Below are positions 52,176-61,966 of a stretch of DNA of 64,000 nt, piece after piece. The stretch's first letter is position 1. Each line of letters begins with the position of its first letter. The position numbers and the translations under genes were made by a program. The DNA comes from RGIG7111 sp036839975 (GTDB taxonomy: Bacteria > Bacillota > Clostridia > Peptostreptococcales > Anaerovoracaceae). The notes under the pieces were generated by a model. The model was not told where the DNA came from and did no database searches. It worked only from the letters and a program-made list of their open reading frames with translations. The stretch covers positions 62,001 through 126,000 of the forward strand of contig DAISVU010000001.1 in the NCBI GenBank assembly GCA_036839975.1, written 5' to 3'.

Positions 52176-52508
52176 TTGTCGTATGTTTTAGGCGCGGCCG
52201 TAGGAATAGCGGTGGGCTTCATAGTTGGATATCTGAAATACGTGCTATTATGGAAAAGATACAGCTATGTCGGAGATGATGCGCATACGGTCAAAGCATC
52301 TAAAGTATATCTTTATCAGATCATAAGTTTCATTGCGGATGTACTGACGTTGCTTATTATTTTTATCTTGAAAAACGAGCTGCCTTTCTATTGGGGGACT
52401 TGTTTATTGGGGGCAGGTACGGGACTTACAGTAGCATCGATACTGTTTGCATTTTTACAGAAAAGATCTATGGATAAACAGAAGAAAAAGGAGGCCGATG
52501 AAAAGTGA
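52176..52508 (+). CDS. ATP synthase-associated membrane protein (AtpI-like)
   Basis: A 110-residue protein with a TTG start at 52176 after GAGAGGAG. About three or four membrane helices and a basic C-terminal tail (KRSMDKQKKKEADEK). Position directly upstream of atpB and a four-base overlap with it (TGA inside GTGA) are the main reason for calling it AtpI-like; the sequence itself is poorly conserved in this family. AtpI proteins help c-ring assembly. Confidence 0.65.
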   Translation: MSYVLGAAVGIAVGFIVGYLKYVLLWKRYSYVGDDAHTVKASKVYLYQIISFIADVLTLLIIFILKNELPFYWGTCLLGAGTGLTVASILFAFLQKRSMDKQKKKEADEK

Positions 52509-53173
52509 AAGAGGCTCTTGCATCTATAGGTGTGACCAGCGAAATGATCAGTTCGTTGGTAATTACGATTGTACTTTCTGTGATCGCGATCGTTGCAGGC
52601 AGACATATACAGATGGTTCCGTCTGGATTACAGAATGTTGTTGAACTCGCAATAGAAAAATTATACAGTTTTTTTGAGAGTATCATGGGAAAGTGGATGT
52701 GCAGAAGATACTTTCCGCTTGTAGCGACGCTGTTTATTTATATATTGTTCTGCAACTACACGGGCATATTGCCTTTCGCCGGCGATGTTTACGGATATGC
52801 TGCGCCAACGAGCGATATAAACTTTCCGTGCGGTCTTGCGGTAATGGTGTTTTTCCTGATGCAGGCAATAGGCATAAGAGAAAAGGGCCTAAGATCTTAT
52901 AAGCGATTCATCTCTCCGTTCATAGCGATGTTTCCTATACTGCTTATTGATGAGCTTATAAAGCCTGTGTCTCTGACAGTCCGACTTTACGGAAACATAT
53001 ATGGAGACGAAGCTGTTGTAAAGGAGTTTTTTTATATGGTTCCTTTGGGGCTGCCGATATTATTTCAGGCACTGGGAGTGCTTATGGGTCTTATACAGGC
53101 GATGGTGTTTTCGATGCTTACAGCAATATACATAGGTGAAGCTGTCGGTCATGATGAAGATGCGCATCTGTAA
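52505..53173 (+). CDS. atpB: ATP synthase subunit a
   Basis: A 222-residue membrane protein starting at GTG 52505 inside the preceding stop. It contains the essential arginine region SLTVRLYGNIYGDEAVV, the FCNYTGILPF segment after the first helices and a last helix pair ending ALGVLMGLIQAMVFSMLTAIYIGEAV. It forms the ion half-channels beside the c ring. First core gene of the atpBEFHAGDC operon. Confidence 0.95.
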   Translation: MKEALASIGVTSEMISSLVITIVLSVIAIVAGRHIQMVPSGLQNVVELAIEKLYSFFESIMGKWMCRRYFPLVATLFIYILFCNYTGILPFAGDVYGYAAPTSDINFPCGLAVMVFFLMQAIGIREKGLRSYKRFISPFIAMFPILLIDELIKPVSLTVRLYGNIYGDEAVVKEFFYMVPLGLPILFQALGVLMGLIQAMVFSMLTAIYIGEAVGHDEDAHL

Positions 53174-53275
53174 ATTTAAATGTACGGGGATGGAAATGCT
53201 TTTGACATTCATGTATAAACAGATAAAACAAAATATTTAAAAACAAAAAACTGAATCATTGAAAGGAGTAAGACA

Positions 53276-53503
53276 ATGACAACAGGACTTATAGCAATAG
53301 GAGTAGGACTGGCCATAGGTCTGGCAGCCATAGGATCGGGGATCGGTATGGGTATTGCCGGAGGCAAAGGACTTGAAGGTATGGCACGCCAGCCTGAAAC
53401 GATGGGTAACCTTCGTACCAACATGATACTTACATTTGCGTTTTGTGAATCACTGACTATCTATGGATTGGTATGCGCATTGTTACTCTTGGGCAGGATG
53501 TGA
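53276..53503 (+). CDS. atpE: ATP synthase subunit c
   Basis: A 75-residue hairpin of two helices with the polar loop ARQPE and the ion-binding carboxylate Glu58 in helix 2 (FAFCESLTIYG). Ser59 and Tyr63 match the sodium-type signature E-S-x-x-x-Y, but the helix 1 position that is Gln in sodium enzymes is Met25. So ion use (Na+ or H+) cannot be settled. AAAGGAG precedes the ATG. Confidence 0.96.
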   Translation: MTTGLIAIGVGLAIGLAAIGSGIGMGIAGGKGLEGMARQPETMGNLRTNMILTFAFCESLTIYGLVCALLLLGRM

Positions 53504-53537
53504 TGAAGAAAAGTAATTATGAGGGAGGACGTGTGAT

Positions 53538-54044
53538 ATGCTAGATACTCTGGGGATCTCATTACCAAAAGTTATATTCACGATCATCAACTTTACTGTT
53601 CTGATACTTGTATTGGCCAAATTTCTATACAAACCGTTTGTCGAGATACTTCAGACGAGGAAGGAGTCTATACAGTCCGCGATTGAAAATGCAGATCTTG
53701 TAAACAGGAAGGCCGATGAAAAGATGGCCAACTATGACCGTAAAATCGCAAAGTTGGAAAGTGAAGGCAGAGACATTATAAAGGCGGCGCGTCAGCGTGC
53801 AGATGCTCAGGCCAGCGAAATAATCAAACAGGCCAACGAAAAAGCGAACGATATATTGGAACAGGCAAGGAAAGAGATAATGCGAGAACAGGCGCAGGCT
53901 TTGATCGACATGAAGAAACAGATAGGTGTATTAGCTCTTTTGACCGCTGAAAAGATAATGGAAAAAGATATAGAATCAAACGGTCAGGATCAGATAGTAG
54001 AACAGGTGCTGAAGGAAGCGGGTGCATCTGAATGGCAGAATTAA
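53538..54044 (+). CDS. atpF: ATP synthase subunit b
   Basis: A 168-residue protein with one N-terminal membrane helix (about 10-30, VIFTIINFTVLILVLAKFL) and a long charged coiled-coil stalk (EILQTRKESIQSAIENADLVNRK onward). It joins Fo to F1 as the peripheral stalk. It overlaps the next gene by 13 bases. Confidence 0.95.
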   Translation: MLDTLGISLPKVIFTIINFTVLILVLAKFLYKPFVEILQTRKESIQSAIENADLVNRKADEKMANYDRKIAKLESEGRDIIKAARQRADAQASEIIKQANEKANDILEQARKEIMREQAQALIDMKKQIGVLALLTAEKIMEKDIESNGQDQIVEQVLKEAGASEWQN

Positions 54045-54568
54045 CAGTCGATGTCGTTTACAGCAATGCGCTGTATTCGGTGGCAGAAGATATAGGTAAA
54101 AAAAACGAGATACTTGAGGAAGGGCTTGAGATCTTGAAAATAATCGATAAAGAAAAGAAGTTGGTAATGTTTCTGCGCGATCCCGCAATTGCCGGAGAAG
54201 ATAAAAAGGCCGTTGTAAAACAGGTCTTTGCAGACCGGATCAGCAGGGAGATGCTCAACTTCATCTTTGTTCTGATCGATAATAGGAGAACAAGGAATTT
54301 TCATATCATTATGCGTGAATTCAAACGTACGGCAGATCGTGACAATGGTGTTACAAGGGGAGAGATACATTCTGTTAGGCTGCTTACGAATAGCCAGATT
54401 TCAAGGTTTGAGAAAGAGATATCCAGACTGCTCGGTAAAAAAGTGAGTCTGGACAACAAGATCGAGGAGGGCATGATCGGCGGTATCAAGATAATGGTCG
54501 ATGGTCGCATGATTGATGCCTCACTCAAAAAACGGCTTGATGATATAGCTGCAGTATTTGAAATATAA
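54032..54568 (+). CDS. atpH: ATP synthase subunit delta
   Basis: A 178-residue protein with the delta/OSCP layout: N-terminal helical domain VVYSNALYSVAEDIG and the C-terminal VSLDNKIEEGMIGGIKIMVDGRMIDASLKKRLD, which is the family signature. It links the peripheral stalk to the top of F1. The start overlaps the end of atpF. Confidence 0.95.
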   Translation: MAELTVDVVYSNALYSVAEDIGKKNEILEEGLEILKIIDKEKKLVMFLRDPAIAGEDKKAVVKQVFADRISREMLNFIFVLIDNRRTRNFHIIMREFKRTADRDNGVTRGEIHSVRLLTNSQISRFEKEISRLLGKKVSLDNKIEEGMIGGIKIMVDGRMIDASLKKRLDDIAAVFEI

Positions 54569-54580
54569 AGGAGACTTTCA

Positions 54581-56095
54581 ATGAACTTACGACCGGAAGA
54601 AATAAGTGCAGTCATAAAAGAACAGATAAAAAATTATGAAAAAAAGCTTGATGTCTCGGATTTCGGGACAGTGTTACAGGTCGGAGACGGGATAGCCAGA
54701 GTATACGGGCTTGACAACTGTATGGCAGGCGAGCTTCTGGAGTTCCCGGAGGATACATTCGGCATGGCCATGAACCTTGAGGAGGACAATGTTGGATGTG
54801 TCATAATGGGTGATGACCGCAATATAAAGGAAGGCGACATCGTAAAACCGACCGGCAGAGTGGTAGAAGTCCCTGTGGGCAGCGCAATGATAGGTCGTGT
54901 TGTGAATGCTCTGGGACAGCCTGTAGACGGTAAAGGCGTGATCAAAGCGGAAGGAACCAGGCCTGTGGAAAATGTTGCTCCGGGAGTACTTCAGAGACGT
55001 TCGGTATATCAGCCGTTGCAGACCGGAATCAAAGCGATAGATTCGATGATGCCGATAGGCAAGGGTCAGCGTGAACTTATAATCGGCGACAGACAGACGG
55101 GGAAAACTGCCATTGCAATCGATACAATATTAAATCAGAAAGGGAAGGACGTTATATGCATATATGTTGCTATAGGGCAGAAAAAATCCACGGTCGCGCA
55201 GCTGGTGCAGGTATTGGAAAATAAAGAAGCGATGGATTATACCATTGTAGTATCCGCAACAGCGTCAGATGTTGCGCCGCTCCAGTATATCGCGCCATAT
55301 GCGGGATGTGCCATGGGGGAACATTTCATGTATGAAGGCCGAGATGTGCTTATAGTATATGATGATCTTTCGAAACATGCCGTGGCTTACCGCGCGATGT
55401 CACTGTTGCTCAGAAGACCGCCCGGAAGAGAGGCGTATCCGGGTGATGTATTTTATCTTCACAGCAGGCTGTTGGAAAGATCTGCGAAGTTGTCCGATAA
55501 TCTTGGCGGCGGTTCTATAACGGCACTTCCCATAATAGAAACGCAGGCTGGAGATATATCTGCTTATATTCCGACCAATGTAATATCTATAACCGACGGT
55601 CAGCTATTCCTGGAGTCTGAACTTTTCTTCATGGGACAGAGACCGGCTATAAATGCGGGCATCTCTGTATCGCGTGTAGGCGGTGACGCACAGATAAAAG
55701 CCATGAAGCAGGTATCAAGCAAGATCAAGCTTGAGCTTGCCCAATACAGAGAACTTGCGAGCTTTTCACAGTTCGGATCAGATGTTGATAAAGATACAAA
55801 GGAAAGGCTTGAACATGGGCAGATACTGATGGAGATATTAAAACAACCACAGTATCAGCCGGTGGAAGTGGATCATCAGGTTATGATAATATACGCTGCG
55901 GTCAACGGATACCTTGCCGATATAGATATATCCGATATAAAGGACTTTGAAAAGGCATTGTTTGAACATATGGACAGCATATATCCTGAGCTTGGAAGGA
56001 ATGTCGCGGAAACGGGAGAGCTTGCACCTGATCTTGAGGAATCGCTCAAGGACGGAATAGAAGACTGTAAGAAGGAATTTCTGGCGGGAAGATAA
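54581..56095 (+). CDS. atpA: ATP synthase subunit alpha
   Basis: A 504-residue non-catalytic nucleotide-binding subunit. Walker A is GDRQTGKT (about residues 169-176); other hallmarks are VGDGIARVYGLDN, the arginine-finger region PAINAGISVSRVGGDAQ and AQYRELASFSQFGSDVD. AAGGAGAC precedes the ATG. Confidence 0.98.
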   Translation: MNLRPEEISAVIKEQIKNYEKKLDVSDFGTVLQVGDGIARVYGLDNCMAGELLEFPEDTFGMAMNLEEDNVGCVIMGDDRNIKEGDIVKPTGRVVEVPVGSAMIGRVVNALGQPVDGKGVIKAEGTRPVENVAPGVLQRRSVYQPLQTGIKAIDSMMPIGKGQRELIIGDRQTGKTAIAIDTILNQKGKDVICIYVAIGQKKSTVAQLVQVLENKEAMDYTIVVSATASDVAPLQYIAPYAGCAMGEHFMYEGRDVLIVYDDLSKHAVAYRAMSLLLRRPPGREAYPGDVFYLHSRLLERSAKLSDNLGGGSITALPIIETQAGDISAYIPTNVISITDGQLFLESELFFMGQRPAINAGISVSRVGGDAQIKAMKQVSSKIKLELAQYRELASFSQFGSDVDKDTKERLEHGQILMEILKQPQYQPVEVDHQVMIIYAAVNGYLADIDISDIKDFEKALFEHMDSIYPELGRNVAETGELAPDLEESLKDGIEDCKKEFLAGR

Positions 56096-56186
56096 ATATA
56101 TTACAGGAAATGCAGTATGAGATAACTGTTATGCAAAGGATAAGACCTTTAGAAAAAAAGGAAACTGCAGGAAAGGGGGCGATTTC

Positions 56187-57050
56187 ATGGCATCAGGCAT
56201 GCAGGATATAAAACGTAGAATAAAAAGTGTTACAAGCATCGAGCATGTTACAAATGCGATGAAACTCGTGTCGGCAGCGAAACTCAGAAGAGCCAAGCTG
56301 AACTTTGAAAAAACAAATGAATTCTCTGATTTCATAATAAATTCGATCGCAGAAGTGTTCAATAACACTGAGGAGGTGCCGGAAAAATATCTTCTGAGAG
56401 ACAACGAAATAGAAAACACTTGCTATATTATAGTTACAAGCGGCAGAGGGTTTTGCGGAAGTTTTAACAGTAATATTATCAAAGAAGCCGAAGCGGCGAT
56501 AAAAAAAGAGACAGGTTCTTCGATGATACTGGCTATAGGAAGTAAGGGGCGGGATTATTTCGGAAAGCACGGGTATAATATATATGATGAATACTCAGCT
56601 CCGCCGGAAGATATTTCATTTTTGGAAAATCAAGAGATCACAAGACCGATCATCGATATGTACAATGAGGGAACGATAGATAAAATCGTGCTTATATATA
56701 CAGCGTTTGTAAGTACACTGGAGCAGCAGGTGCAGAACATTACATTATTGCCTTTTGAGATAGAGCGTGACCCGGAGATCATAAGACATGAAAAGGAAGT
56801 TGAATACGAGCCTTCAGTTGAAGGGGTTTTTAACTATTTGGTCCCTAAATACGTTGAAACCAGTATACATGCGGCTCTCGTGGAATCGGCCATGTGTGAA
56901 CATGCTGCGCGTAGAATGGCAATGGAAAACGCTACTGATAATGCACGAGACATGCTCAGCGATCTTTCGCTTCACTACAACAGAGCGAGACAGTCTCTCA
57001 TAACAGATGAGATCATAGAGATAGTGGCAGGGTCTGAAGCTCAGCAGTAA
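56187..57050 (+). CDS. atpG: ATP synthase subunit gamma
   Basis: A 287-residue rotor shaft protein: N-terminal helix DIKRRIKSVTSIEHVTNAMKLVSAAKLRRA, central VTSGRGFCGSFNSNI and the C-terminal helix SEHAARRMAMENATDNA-like stretch (CEHAARRMAMENATDNARDML). AAAGGGGGCG precedes the ATG. Confidence 0.97.
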   Translation: MASGMQDIKRRIKSVTSIEHVTNAMKLVSAAKLRRAKLNFEKTNEFSDFIINSIAEVFNNTEEVPEKYLLRDNEIENTCYIIVTSGRGFCGSFNSNIIKEAEAAIKKETGSSMILAIGSKGRDYFGKHGYNIYDEYSAPPEDISFLENQEITRPIIDMYNEGTIDKIVLIYTAFVSTLEQQVQNITLLPFEIERDPEIIRHEKEVEYEPSVEGVFNYLVPKYVETSIHAALVESAMCEHAARRMAMENATDNARDMLSDLSLHYNRARQSLITDEIIEIVAGSEAQQ

Positions 57051-57168
57051 GCGTGCAGGCTGAAAGCCTTCTTGCGAAAAGCCGGGGAACCGCGGCAAGG
57101 GCAGATGTGCAGCCGTTATAATTATCCCTCATATAATTAAGTTCATCAAAACACAGGAGGTAAAGCCA

Positions 57169-58569
57169 GTGAATAAGGGAATGATAAACCAAATAATAGG
57201 ACCTGTAATAGATATAAAGTTTGATGCGGAGCATATGCCTGAGCTTCTCAATTCAATTGTTATACATTTCCAGGGAAGAAATATAGTGGCAGAAGTTGCA
57301 CAGCATGTAGGGGATGATGTCGCAAGGTGCGTGGCACTTTCGTCCACAGAGGGACTTACAAGAGGAATGGAAGCAGAGGATACGGGAGAGCCGATTCACG
57401 TGCCTGTCGGAAGGGAAGTTTTAGGAAGGCTGTTCAATGTTATTGGAGAAACTATAGATGAGAAGGGACCTCTTGAAACTTTGGAGAAAGCATCCATACA
57501 CAGGCCTACACCTACATTTGAAGAGCAGAACACGACCGCAGAAATCTTTGAAACGGGTATTAAGGTCATCGACCTGATAGCGCCTTATACGAGAGGCGGC
57601 AAGGTAGGCCTTCTCGGCGGCGCAGGAGTCGGAAAGACAGTGCTCATACAGGAATTGATCAGCAATATTGCAAAGGAACATGGAGGTATTTCCGTATTTG
57701 CGGGGGTCGGTGAACGTACAAGAGAAGGCAACGATCTATACTATGAAATGATCGAATCAGATGTAATAGAAAAAACTGCCATGGTGTTCGGGCAGATGAA
57801 TAAACCACCGGGGGCAAGAATGAGAGTGGCTCTTACGGGACTGACTATGGCGGAGTATTTCAGGGATCAAGAAGGGCAGGATGTTCTGCTTTTCATAGAT
57901 AATATATTCCGATTCACACAGGCAGGTTCAGAAGTATCGGCACTGCTTGGACGTGTGCCGTCAGCGGTGGGATATCAGCCAACGCTTGCTATGGAAATGG
58001 GAGCTCTCCAGGAAAGGATAACATCCACAAAGACGGGATCGATTACATCGGTACAGGCAATATATGTGCCGGCAGATGACCTTACAGACCCTGCTCCGGC
58101 AACTACTTTTGCACATCTTGATGCTACAACAGTACTTTCAAGAGCTATAACGGAGCTGGGCATATATCCGGCGGTAGATCCTCTGGAATCCAGTTCAAGA
58201 ATCATGGATCCTCTCATACTTGGTGATGATCATTACAATACGGCCAGAAGTGTACAGGAAATGCTGCAGAGGTATAAGGATCTGCAGGATATTATTGCAA
58301 TACTTGGTATGGATGAACTGTCTGATGCCGATAAGCGTGTAGTAGCGCGTGCGCGGAGGATACAGAGATTTCTGTCACAGCCGTTCAGTGTTGCCGAGCA
58401 GTTTACGGGAATGCCGGGCAAGTATGTTCCGCTTGAGGAAACCATACGCGGCTTTAAGGAAATATTGGAAGGCAGATACGATGATGTGCCTGAGGCGATG
58501 TTTCTCAATGCAGGCAGCATAGATGATGTAGCAGAAAGGTACAGCAGGGAAGATGGGAAAAAAAATTGA
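57169..58569 (+). CDS. atpD: ATP synthase subunit beta
   Basis: A 466-residue catalytic subunit with Walker A GGAGVGKT, the catalytic Glu in GVGERTREGNDLY, Walker B VLLFIDNIFRFTQAG and the DELSD loop (DELSDADK) that contacts gamma. AGGAGGT precedes the start at 57169, which reads GTG. It overlaps atpC by 17 bases. Confidence 0.98.
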   Translation: MNKGMINQIIGPVIDIKFDAEHMPELLNSIVIHFQGRNIVAEVAQHVGDDVARCVALSSTEGLTRGMEAEDTGEPIHVPVGREVLGRLFNVIGETIDEKGPLETLEKASIHRPTPTFEEQNTTAEIFETGIKVIDLIAPYTRGGKVGLLGGAGVGKTVLIQELISNIAKEHGGISVFAGVGERTREGNDLYYEMIESDVIEKTAMVFGQMNKPPGARMRVALTGLTMAEYFRDQEGQDVLLFIDNIFRFTQAGSEVSALLGRVPSAVGYQPTLAMEMGALQERITSTKTGSITSVQAIYVPADDLTDPAPATTFAHLDATTVLSRAITELGIYPAVDPLESSSRIMDPLILGDDHYNTARSVQEMLQRYKDLQDIIAILGMDELSDADKRVVARARRIQRFLSQPFSVAEQFTGMPGKYVPLEETIRGFKEILEGRYDDVPEAMFLNAGSIDDVAERYSREDGKKN

Positions 58570-58981
58570 TCTTGAAATAATCACGCCCTCTAAGGTGTTT
58601 TACAAAGGCAAGGTAAAGCTTGTAACAGTCAGGACATTGAGCGGTGAGGAAGGCTTCATGGCCGGACATTCCTGGGCTGTTAAGCTGCTTGCGGTGGGTG
58701 AGCTGCGGATACAGGAGTCGGAGGCGAAGGAATACAAACTGGCTGCTGTTTCGGGCGGATATATAGACGTGAAAGATAGCATTATAATTTTTACGGATGC
58801 TGCGGAATGGGCTGAAGATATCGATATGAAAAAAGCACTGAGTGAAAAAGCAAGGGCTGAAGACTGGCTTACCAGAAATGCGGATGAAAATCCGCTTTAT
58901 GTGGAACGTGCAAGGATAGCTATACAGAAATCCATAACTAGGATGAACGTTTCTCAAGGCGGGAGCAGAAGCAAGAGGTGA
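58553..58981 (+). CDS. atpC: ATP synthase subunit epsilon
   Basis: A 142-residue protein with an N-terminal beta-sandwich (LEIITPSKVFYKGKVKLVTVRTLSGEEGFMAGH) and a C-terminal helical hairpin. It binds gamma in the central stalk and can inhibit ATP hydrolysis. Last gene of the operon, followed by a terminator at 59099. Confidence 0.95.
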   Translation: MGKKIDLEIITPSKVFYKGKVKLVTVRTLSGEEGFMAGHSWAVKLLAVGELRIQESEAKEYKLAAVSGGYIDVKDSIIIFTDAAEWAEDIDMKKALSEKARAEDWLTRNADENPLYVERARIAIQKSITRMNVSQGGSRSKR

Positions 58982-59098
58982 TACTACAGGCTCTTTATAA
59001 GCATAGACAGACATTTATGAAATTTGTATTCAAGGCTTGAAGACAAAGTGCAGAGCCTTTGCATAAATTGCCAAGGTATATACCAAGTCTGCTCAATA

Positions 59099-59151
59099 CG
59101 GCTCAAACAGACGCTTGTAGACATTTAGACAAGGTTGTGAGCCGGTTTTTT
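59099..59151 (+). terminator. Terminator of the ATP synthase operon
   Basis: CGGCTCA (59099-59105) and TGAGCCG (59138-59144), extended by AAC/GTT pairs across a small bulge, followed by six T. Confidence 0.75.
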
Positions 59152-59251
59152 GTGTTGAAATCCTATGTATCAGTCGTTATAATATATAAATTGGAAAGAG
59201 TGGGCATTTTGCCCGCCAGGGAAGGCATCCGGAAAACGGGAGATAATAAAT

Positions 59252-60445
59252 ATGGAAGACAGAATAATCGGTACTATTTCTATGGGGCTGCGGGCGCCCA
59301 TAATAAAGGAAGGCTCGAACATTGAAAAGATACTTACAGACACAGTACTCGGCGCAGCTTCCGCCGGTGAATTTGTCATAGATGACAGAGACATTATAGC
59401 TGTAACTGAATCTGTAGTTGCGCGGGCACAGGGGAACTACGCCACTACAGATCAGCTTGCAGCTGATATAAAAAATAAATTTGGTGGAGAAGATATTGGA
59501 GTGGTATTTCCGATACTCAGCAGGAACAGATTTGCAATATGTCTAAGGGGTATTGCAAGAGGTGTAAAGAAGATAACGCTCATGTTGAGCTATCCCGGTG
59601 ATGAGGTCGGAAACCATCTTATAGACCTGGATGCACTGGATGAAAAAGGGATCGATCCGTATATAGATGTTTTTACCCAGGATGAGTTTGAAAGCATCTT
59701 CGGGAAATCCAAGCATAGATTTACGGGTATGGACTATATAGGATATTATAAGAACCTGATCGAAGATGAAGGAGCGGAAGCTGAGATAATACTCGGCAAT
59801 GACCCGAGGAAAATACTCGAGTACACGCAGAAAGTTCTTACCTGTGATATACATACGCGTTTAAGAAGCAAAAGAATATTAAAAGACGCGGGGGCCAAAG
59901 TCGTGCTTGGAATGGATGATATACTTACTGAATCTGTAGACGGAAGCGGTTCAAATAAAAATTACGGAATACTCGGATCGAACAAGGCTGCGGAAGACAG
60001 AATAAAACTTTTTCCGGAAAACTGCGATATGTTCGTGGAAAAAATCCAGAAAAATATAAAGGATGCGACGGGGAAGACGGTAGAAGTCATGGTATACGGT
60101 GATGGCGCATTCAAGGATCCTGTGGGCAAAATATGGGAACTTGCAGATCCCGTGGTTTCACCGGGATACACAAAAGGACTCGAGGGCACACCTAACGAAG
60201 TTAAACTCAAATATCTTGCGGACAATGATTTCGCTGAACTTCGAGGGGATGAGCTTAAAGCTGCGATATCTGACTATATCAAGAATAAAGACGATGACCT
60301 CGAAGGCCAGATGGCCTCTCAGGGAACGACGCCAAGGCGGCTTACCGATCTGATCGGTTCGCTCTGTGACCTTACTTCAGGAAGTGGAGACAAAGGTACG
60401 CCTTTCATTTACATAAAGGGATATTTCGATAATTATACAAAGTAA
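59252..60445 (+). CDS. CofE-like gamma-glutamyl ligase (coenzyme F420-0:glutamate ligase family)
   Basis: A 397-residue protein. The N-terminal IGLRAPIIKEGSNIEKI-like start and IAVTESVVARAQGNY, then VFPILSRNRFAICLRGIARG, match the CofE fold of F420-0:gamma-glutamyl ligases. The length exceeds archaeal CofE (about 250) and fits the longer Firmicute relatives. Most such Firmicutes are not known to make F420, and no other F420 gene is in this window, so the substrate may be a different acceptor (inference). It follows the ATP synthase terminator as a separate unit. Confidence 0.8.
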   Translation: MEDRIIGTISMGLRAPIIKEGSNIEKILTDTVLGAASAGEFVIDDRDIIAVTESVVARAQGNYATTDQLAADIKNKFGGEDIGVVFPILSRNRFAICLRGIARGVKKITLMLSYPGDEVGNHLIDLDALDEKGIDPYIDVFTQDEFESIFGKSKHRFTGMDYIGYYKNLIEDEGAEAEIILGNDPRKILEYTQKVLTCDIHTRLRSKRILKDAGAKVVLGMDDILTESVDGSGSNKNYGILGSNKAAEDRIKLFPENCDMFVEKIQKNIKDATGKTVEVMVYGDGAFKDPVGKIWELADPVVSPGYTKGLEGTPNEVKLKYLADNDFAELRGDELKAAISDYIKNKDDDLEGQMASQGTTPRRLTDLIGSLCDLTSGSGDKGTPFIYIKGYFDNYTK

Positions 60446-60523
60446 ACGTATAAGTTGTGCGTAATGCCAATCCTTAAACGGCCGTATTGCCGTTGTTTCA
60501 GCATAAGTATAACGGGAGCGGGT

Positions 60524-61294
60524 ATGGGATATAAAGTAAAACTCAGCATTTTCGAAGGGCCTTTCGATCTGCTCGTATACCTTATTGAGAATGCGCAGAT
60601 GAACATATATGATATAAAGATCTCGGAGATAACGAGACAGTATCTTGGGTATATAGACATAATGCGTGAAAAGGATGTAGCAGTCGCCATTGAGTTTATG
60701 GTTCTGGCGGCCCAGTTGATTGAGATAAAATCAAAGATGCTGCTGCCAGGGAAAATTGCGGACGGGGACGGTGTAGTGGATGAAGATCCTAGAGAAGGTC
60801 TTGTGGCAAGGATACTGGAATACAAGAAATTCAAAATTCTTTCCGCAATGCTTGCCGAACGTGAAGAGGCCGGATTTGACATTTGGGAAAAACCACAGGA
60901 GGATCTTTCGGAATACACCGACGAACCGGACGAGTATCTTTCGCTTGAACTCAGCAAATTTGTTAGCGCATTTGAAGACTTTCTGCTCAGAAAGCAGCGC
61001 ATGGAAGATATGGAAAAGCGCTATGCACGGATCGAGCGGCAGCGGGAAACAACAGAGATCAAGATCGATCAGATCAAAAACAAACTTATGGAGAACGAAC
61101 GTGAATTTATCTATTTCAGGGAGCTTCTAAATCCGGGAACAGACCGTTATGATATCGCGCTGACATTTGTCTCTATGCTTGAGATGATAAGACAGCGCAG
61201 AGTGGTTGCCGATCAGAAGCAGACGTTCGGGGATATTCGTGTGATATCTACGGACAAGTTGGATGAGGCTATGGCACTGCAGATCGAGGATTAA
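60524..61294 (+). CDS. scpA: Segregation and condensation protein A
   Basis: 256 residues from ATG 60524, with GGGAGCGGG before it; the open frame upstream to 60455 has no protein similarity. The kleisin N-terminal segment KLSIFEGPFDLLVYLIENAQMNIYDIKISEITRQYL and AIEFMVLAAQLIEIKSKMLLP are diagnostic. It bridges SMC heads in the SMC-ScpAB condensin. scpB follows 6 bases later. Confidence 0.95.
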   Translation: MGYKVKLSIFEGPFDLLVYLIENAQMNIYDIKISEITRQYLGYIDIMREKDVAVAIEFMVLAAQLIEIKSKMLLPGKIADGDGVVDEDPREGLVARILEYKKFKILSAMLAEREEAGFDIWEKPQEDLSEYTDEPDEYLSLELSKFVSAFEDFLLRKQRMEDMEKRYARIERQRETTEIKIDQIKNKLMENEREFIYFRELLNPGTDRYDIALTFVSMLEMIRQRRVVADQKQTFGDIRVISTDKLDEAMALQIED

Positions 61295-61300
61295 TGTGAT

Positions 61301-61891
61301 ATGACTACTAAAAAGACTATAAAATCTGCATTTGAATCAATGATGTTCGTTTGGGGTGAACCGCTTGATGTAAAACTTGCAGCGGAGATATTTAACATAA
61401 GCAGACAGGAAGCTTATGGGCATTTCAAGGAGTTGCAAAGTGAGTATGAGCAGGAAGGAAGAGGATTGCAGATCAGGGAAATTAACAGAAGCTTTCAGCT
61501 TGTGACAAAACCTGAAAACACCGAGTATATCGAAAAACTATGTACTCCTGTCAAGCGTAGAAGGCTTACACAGTCGGCGCTTGAAGTTCTGGCGATAGTT
61601 GCATATAAACAGCCTGTAACAAAGGGCGAGATCGAAGCTGTGAGGGGGATAAGATGTGACAGAGTTCTGGACGGACTGAAGAAAAAGGATTTAGTTACTG
61701 AACTCGGAAGATCGTCAGCTATAGGACGCCCGATACTATATGGTACCACTGATTCATTTTTGAAGAATTTTGGATTCACAAATCTTAAAGAGCTTCCCGA
61801 TATCGATGATATTGAAGAAGTGATGCTGGTTTCAGATGAGGATGACTTACAGGAACAGGGACAGATATCTATTGAGATACCTAAAGAATAG
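61301..61891 (+). CDS. scpB: Segregation and condensation protein B
   Basis: A 196-residue protein with paired winged helices: SAFESMMFVWGEPLDVKLAAEIF, then RRLTQSALEVLAIVAYKQPVTKGEIEAVRGI and AIGRPILYGTTDSFLKNFGF. It dimerises and binds ScpA. Placed between scpA and the pseudouridine synthase gene, a common Firmicute order. Confidence 0.95.
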   Translation: MTTKKTIKSAFESMMFVWGEPLDVKLAAEIFNISRQEAYGHFKELQSEYEQEGRGLQIREINRSFQLVTKPENTEYIEKLCTPVKRRRLTQSALEVLAIVAYKQPVTKGEIEAVRGIRCDRVLDGLKKKDLVTELGRSSAIGRPILYGTTDSFLKNFGFTNLKELPDIDDIEEVMLVSDEDDLQEQGQISIEIPKE

Positions 61892-61966
61892 ATATTTATG
61901 CGGGAAACCGAAAGTCGCTGCTGATCGACACGTTTGAAAAGACGGCATGGTCGGAAAGGCATGGAA

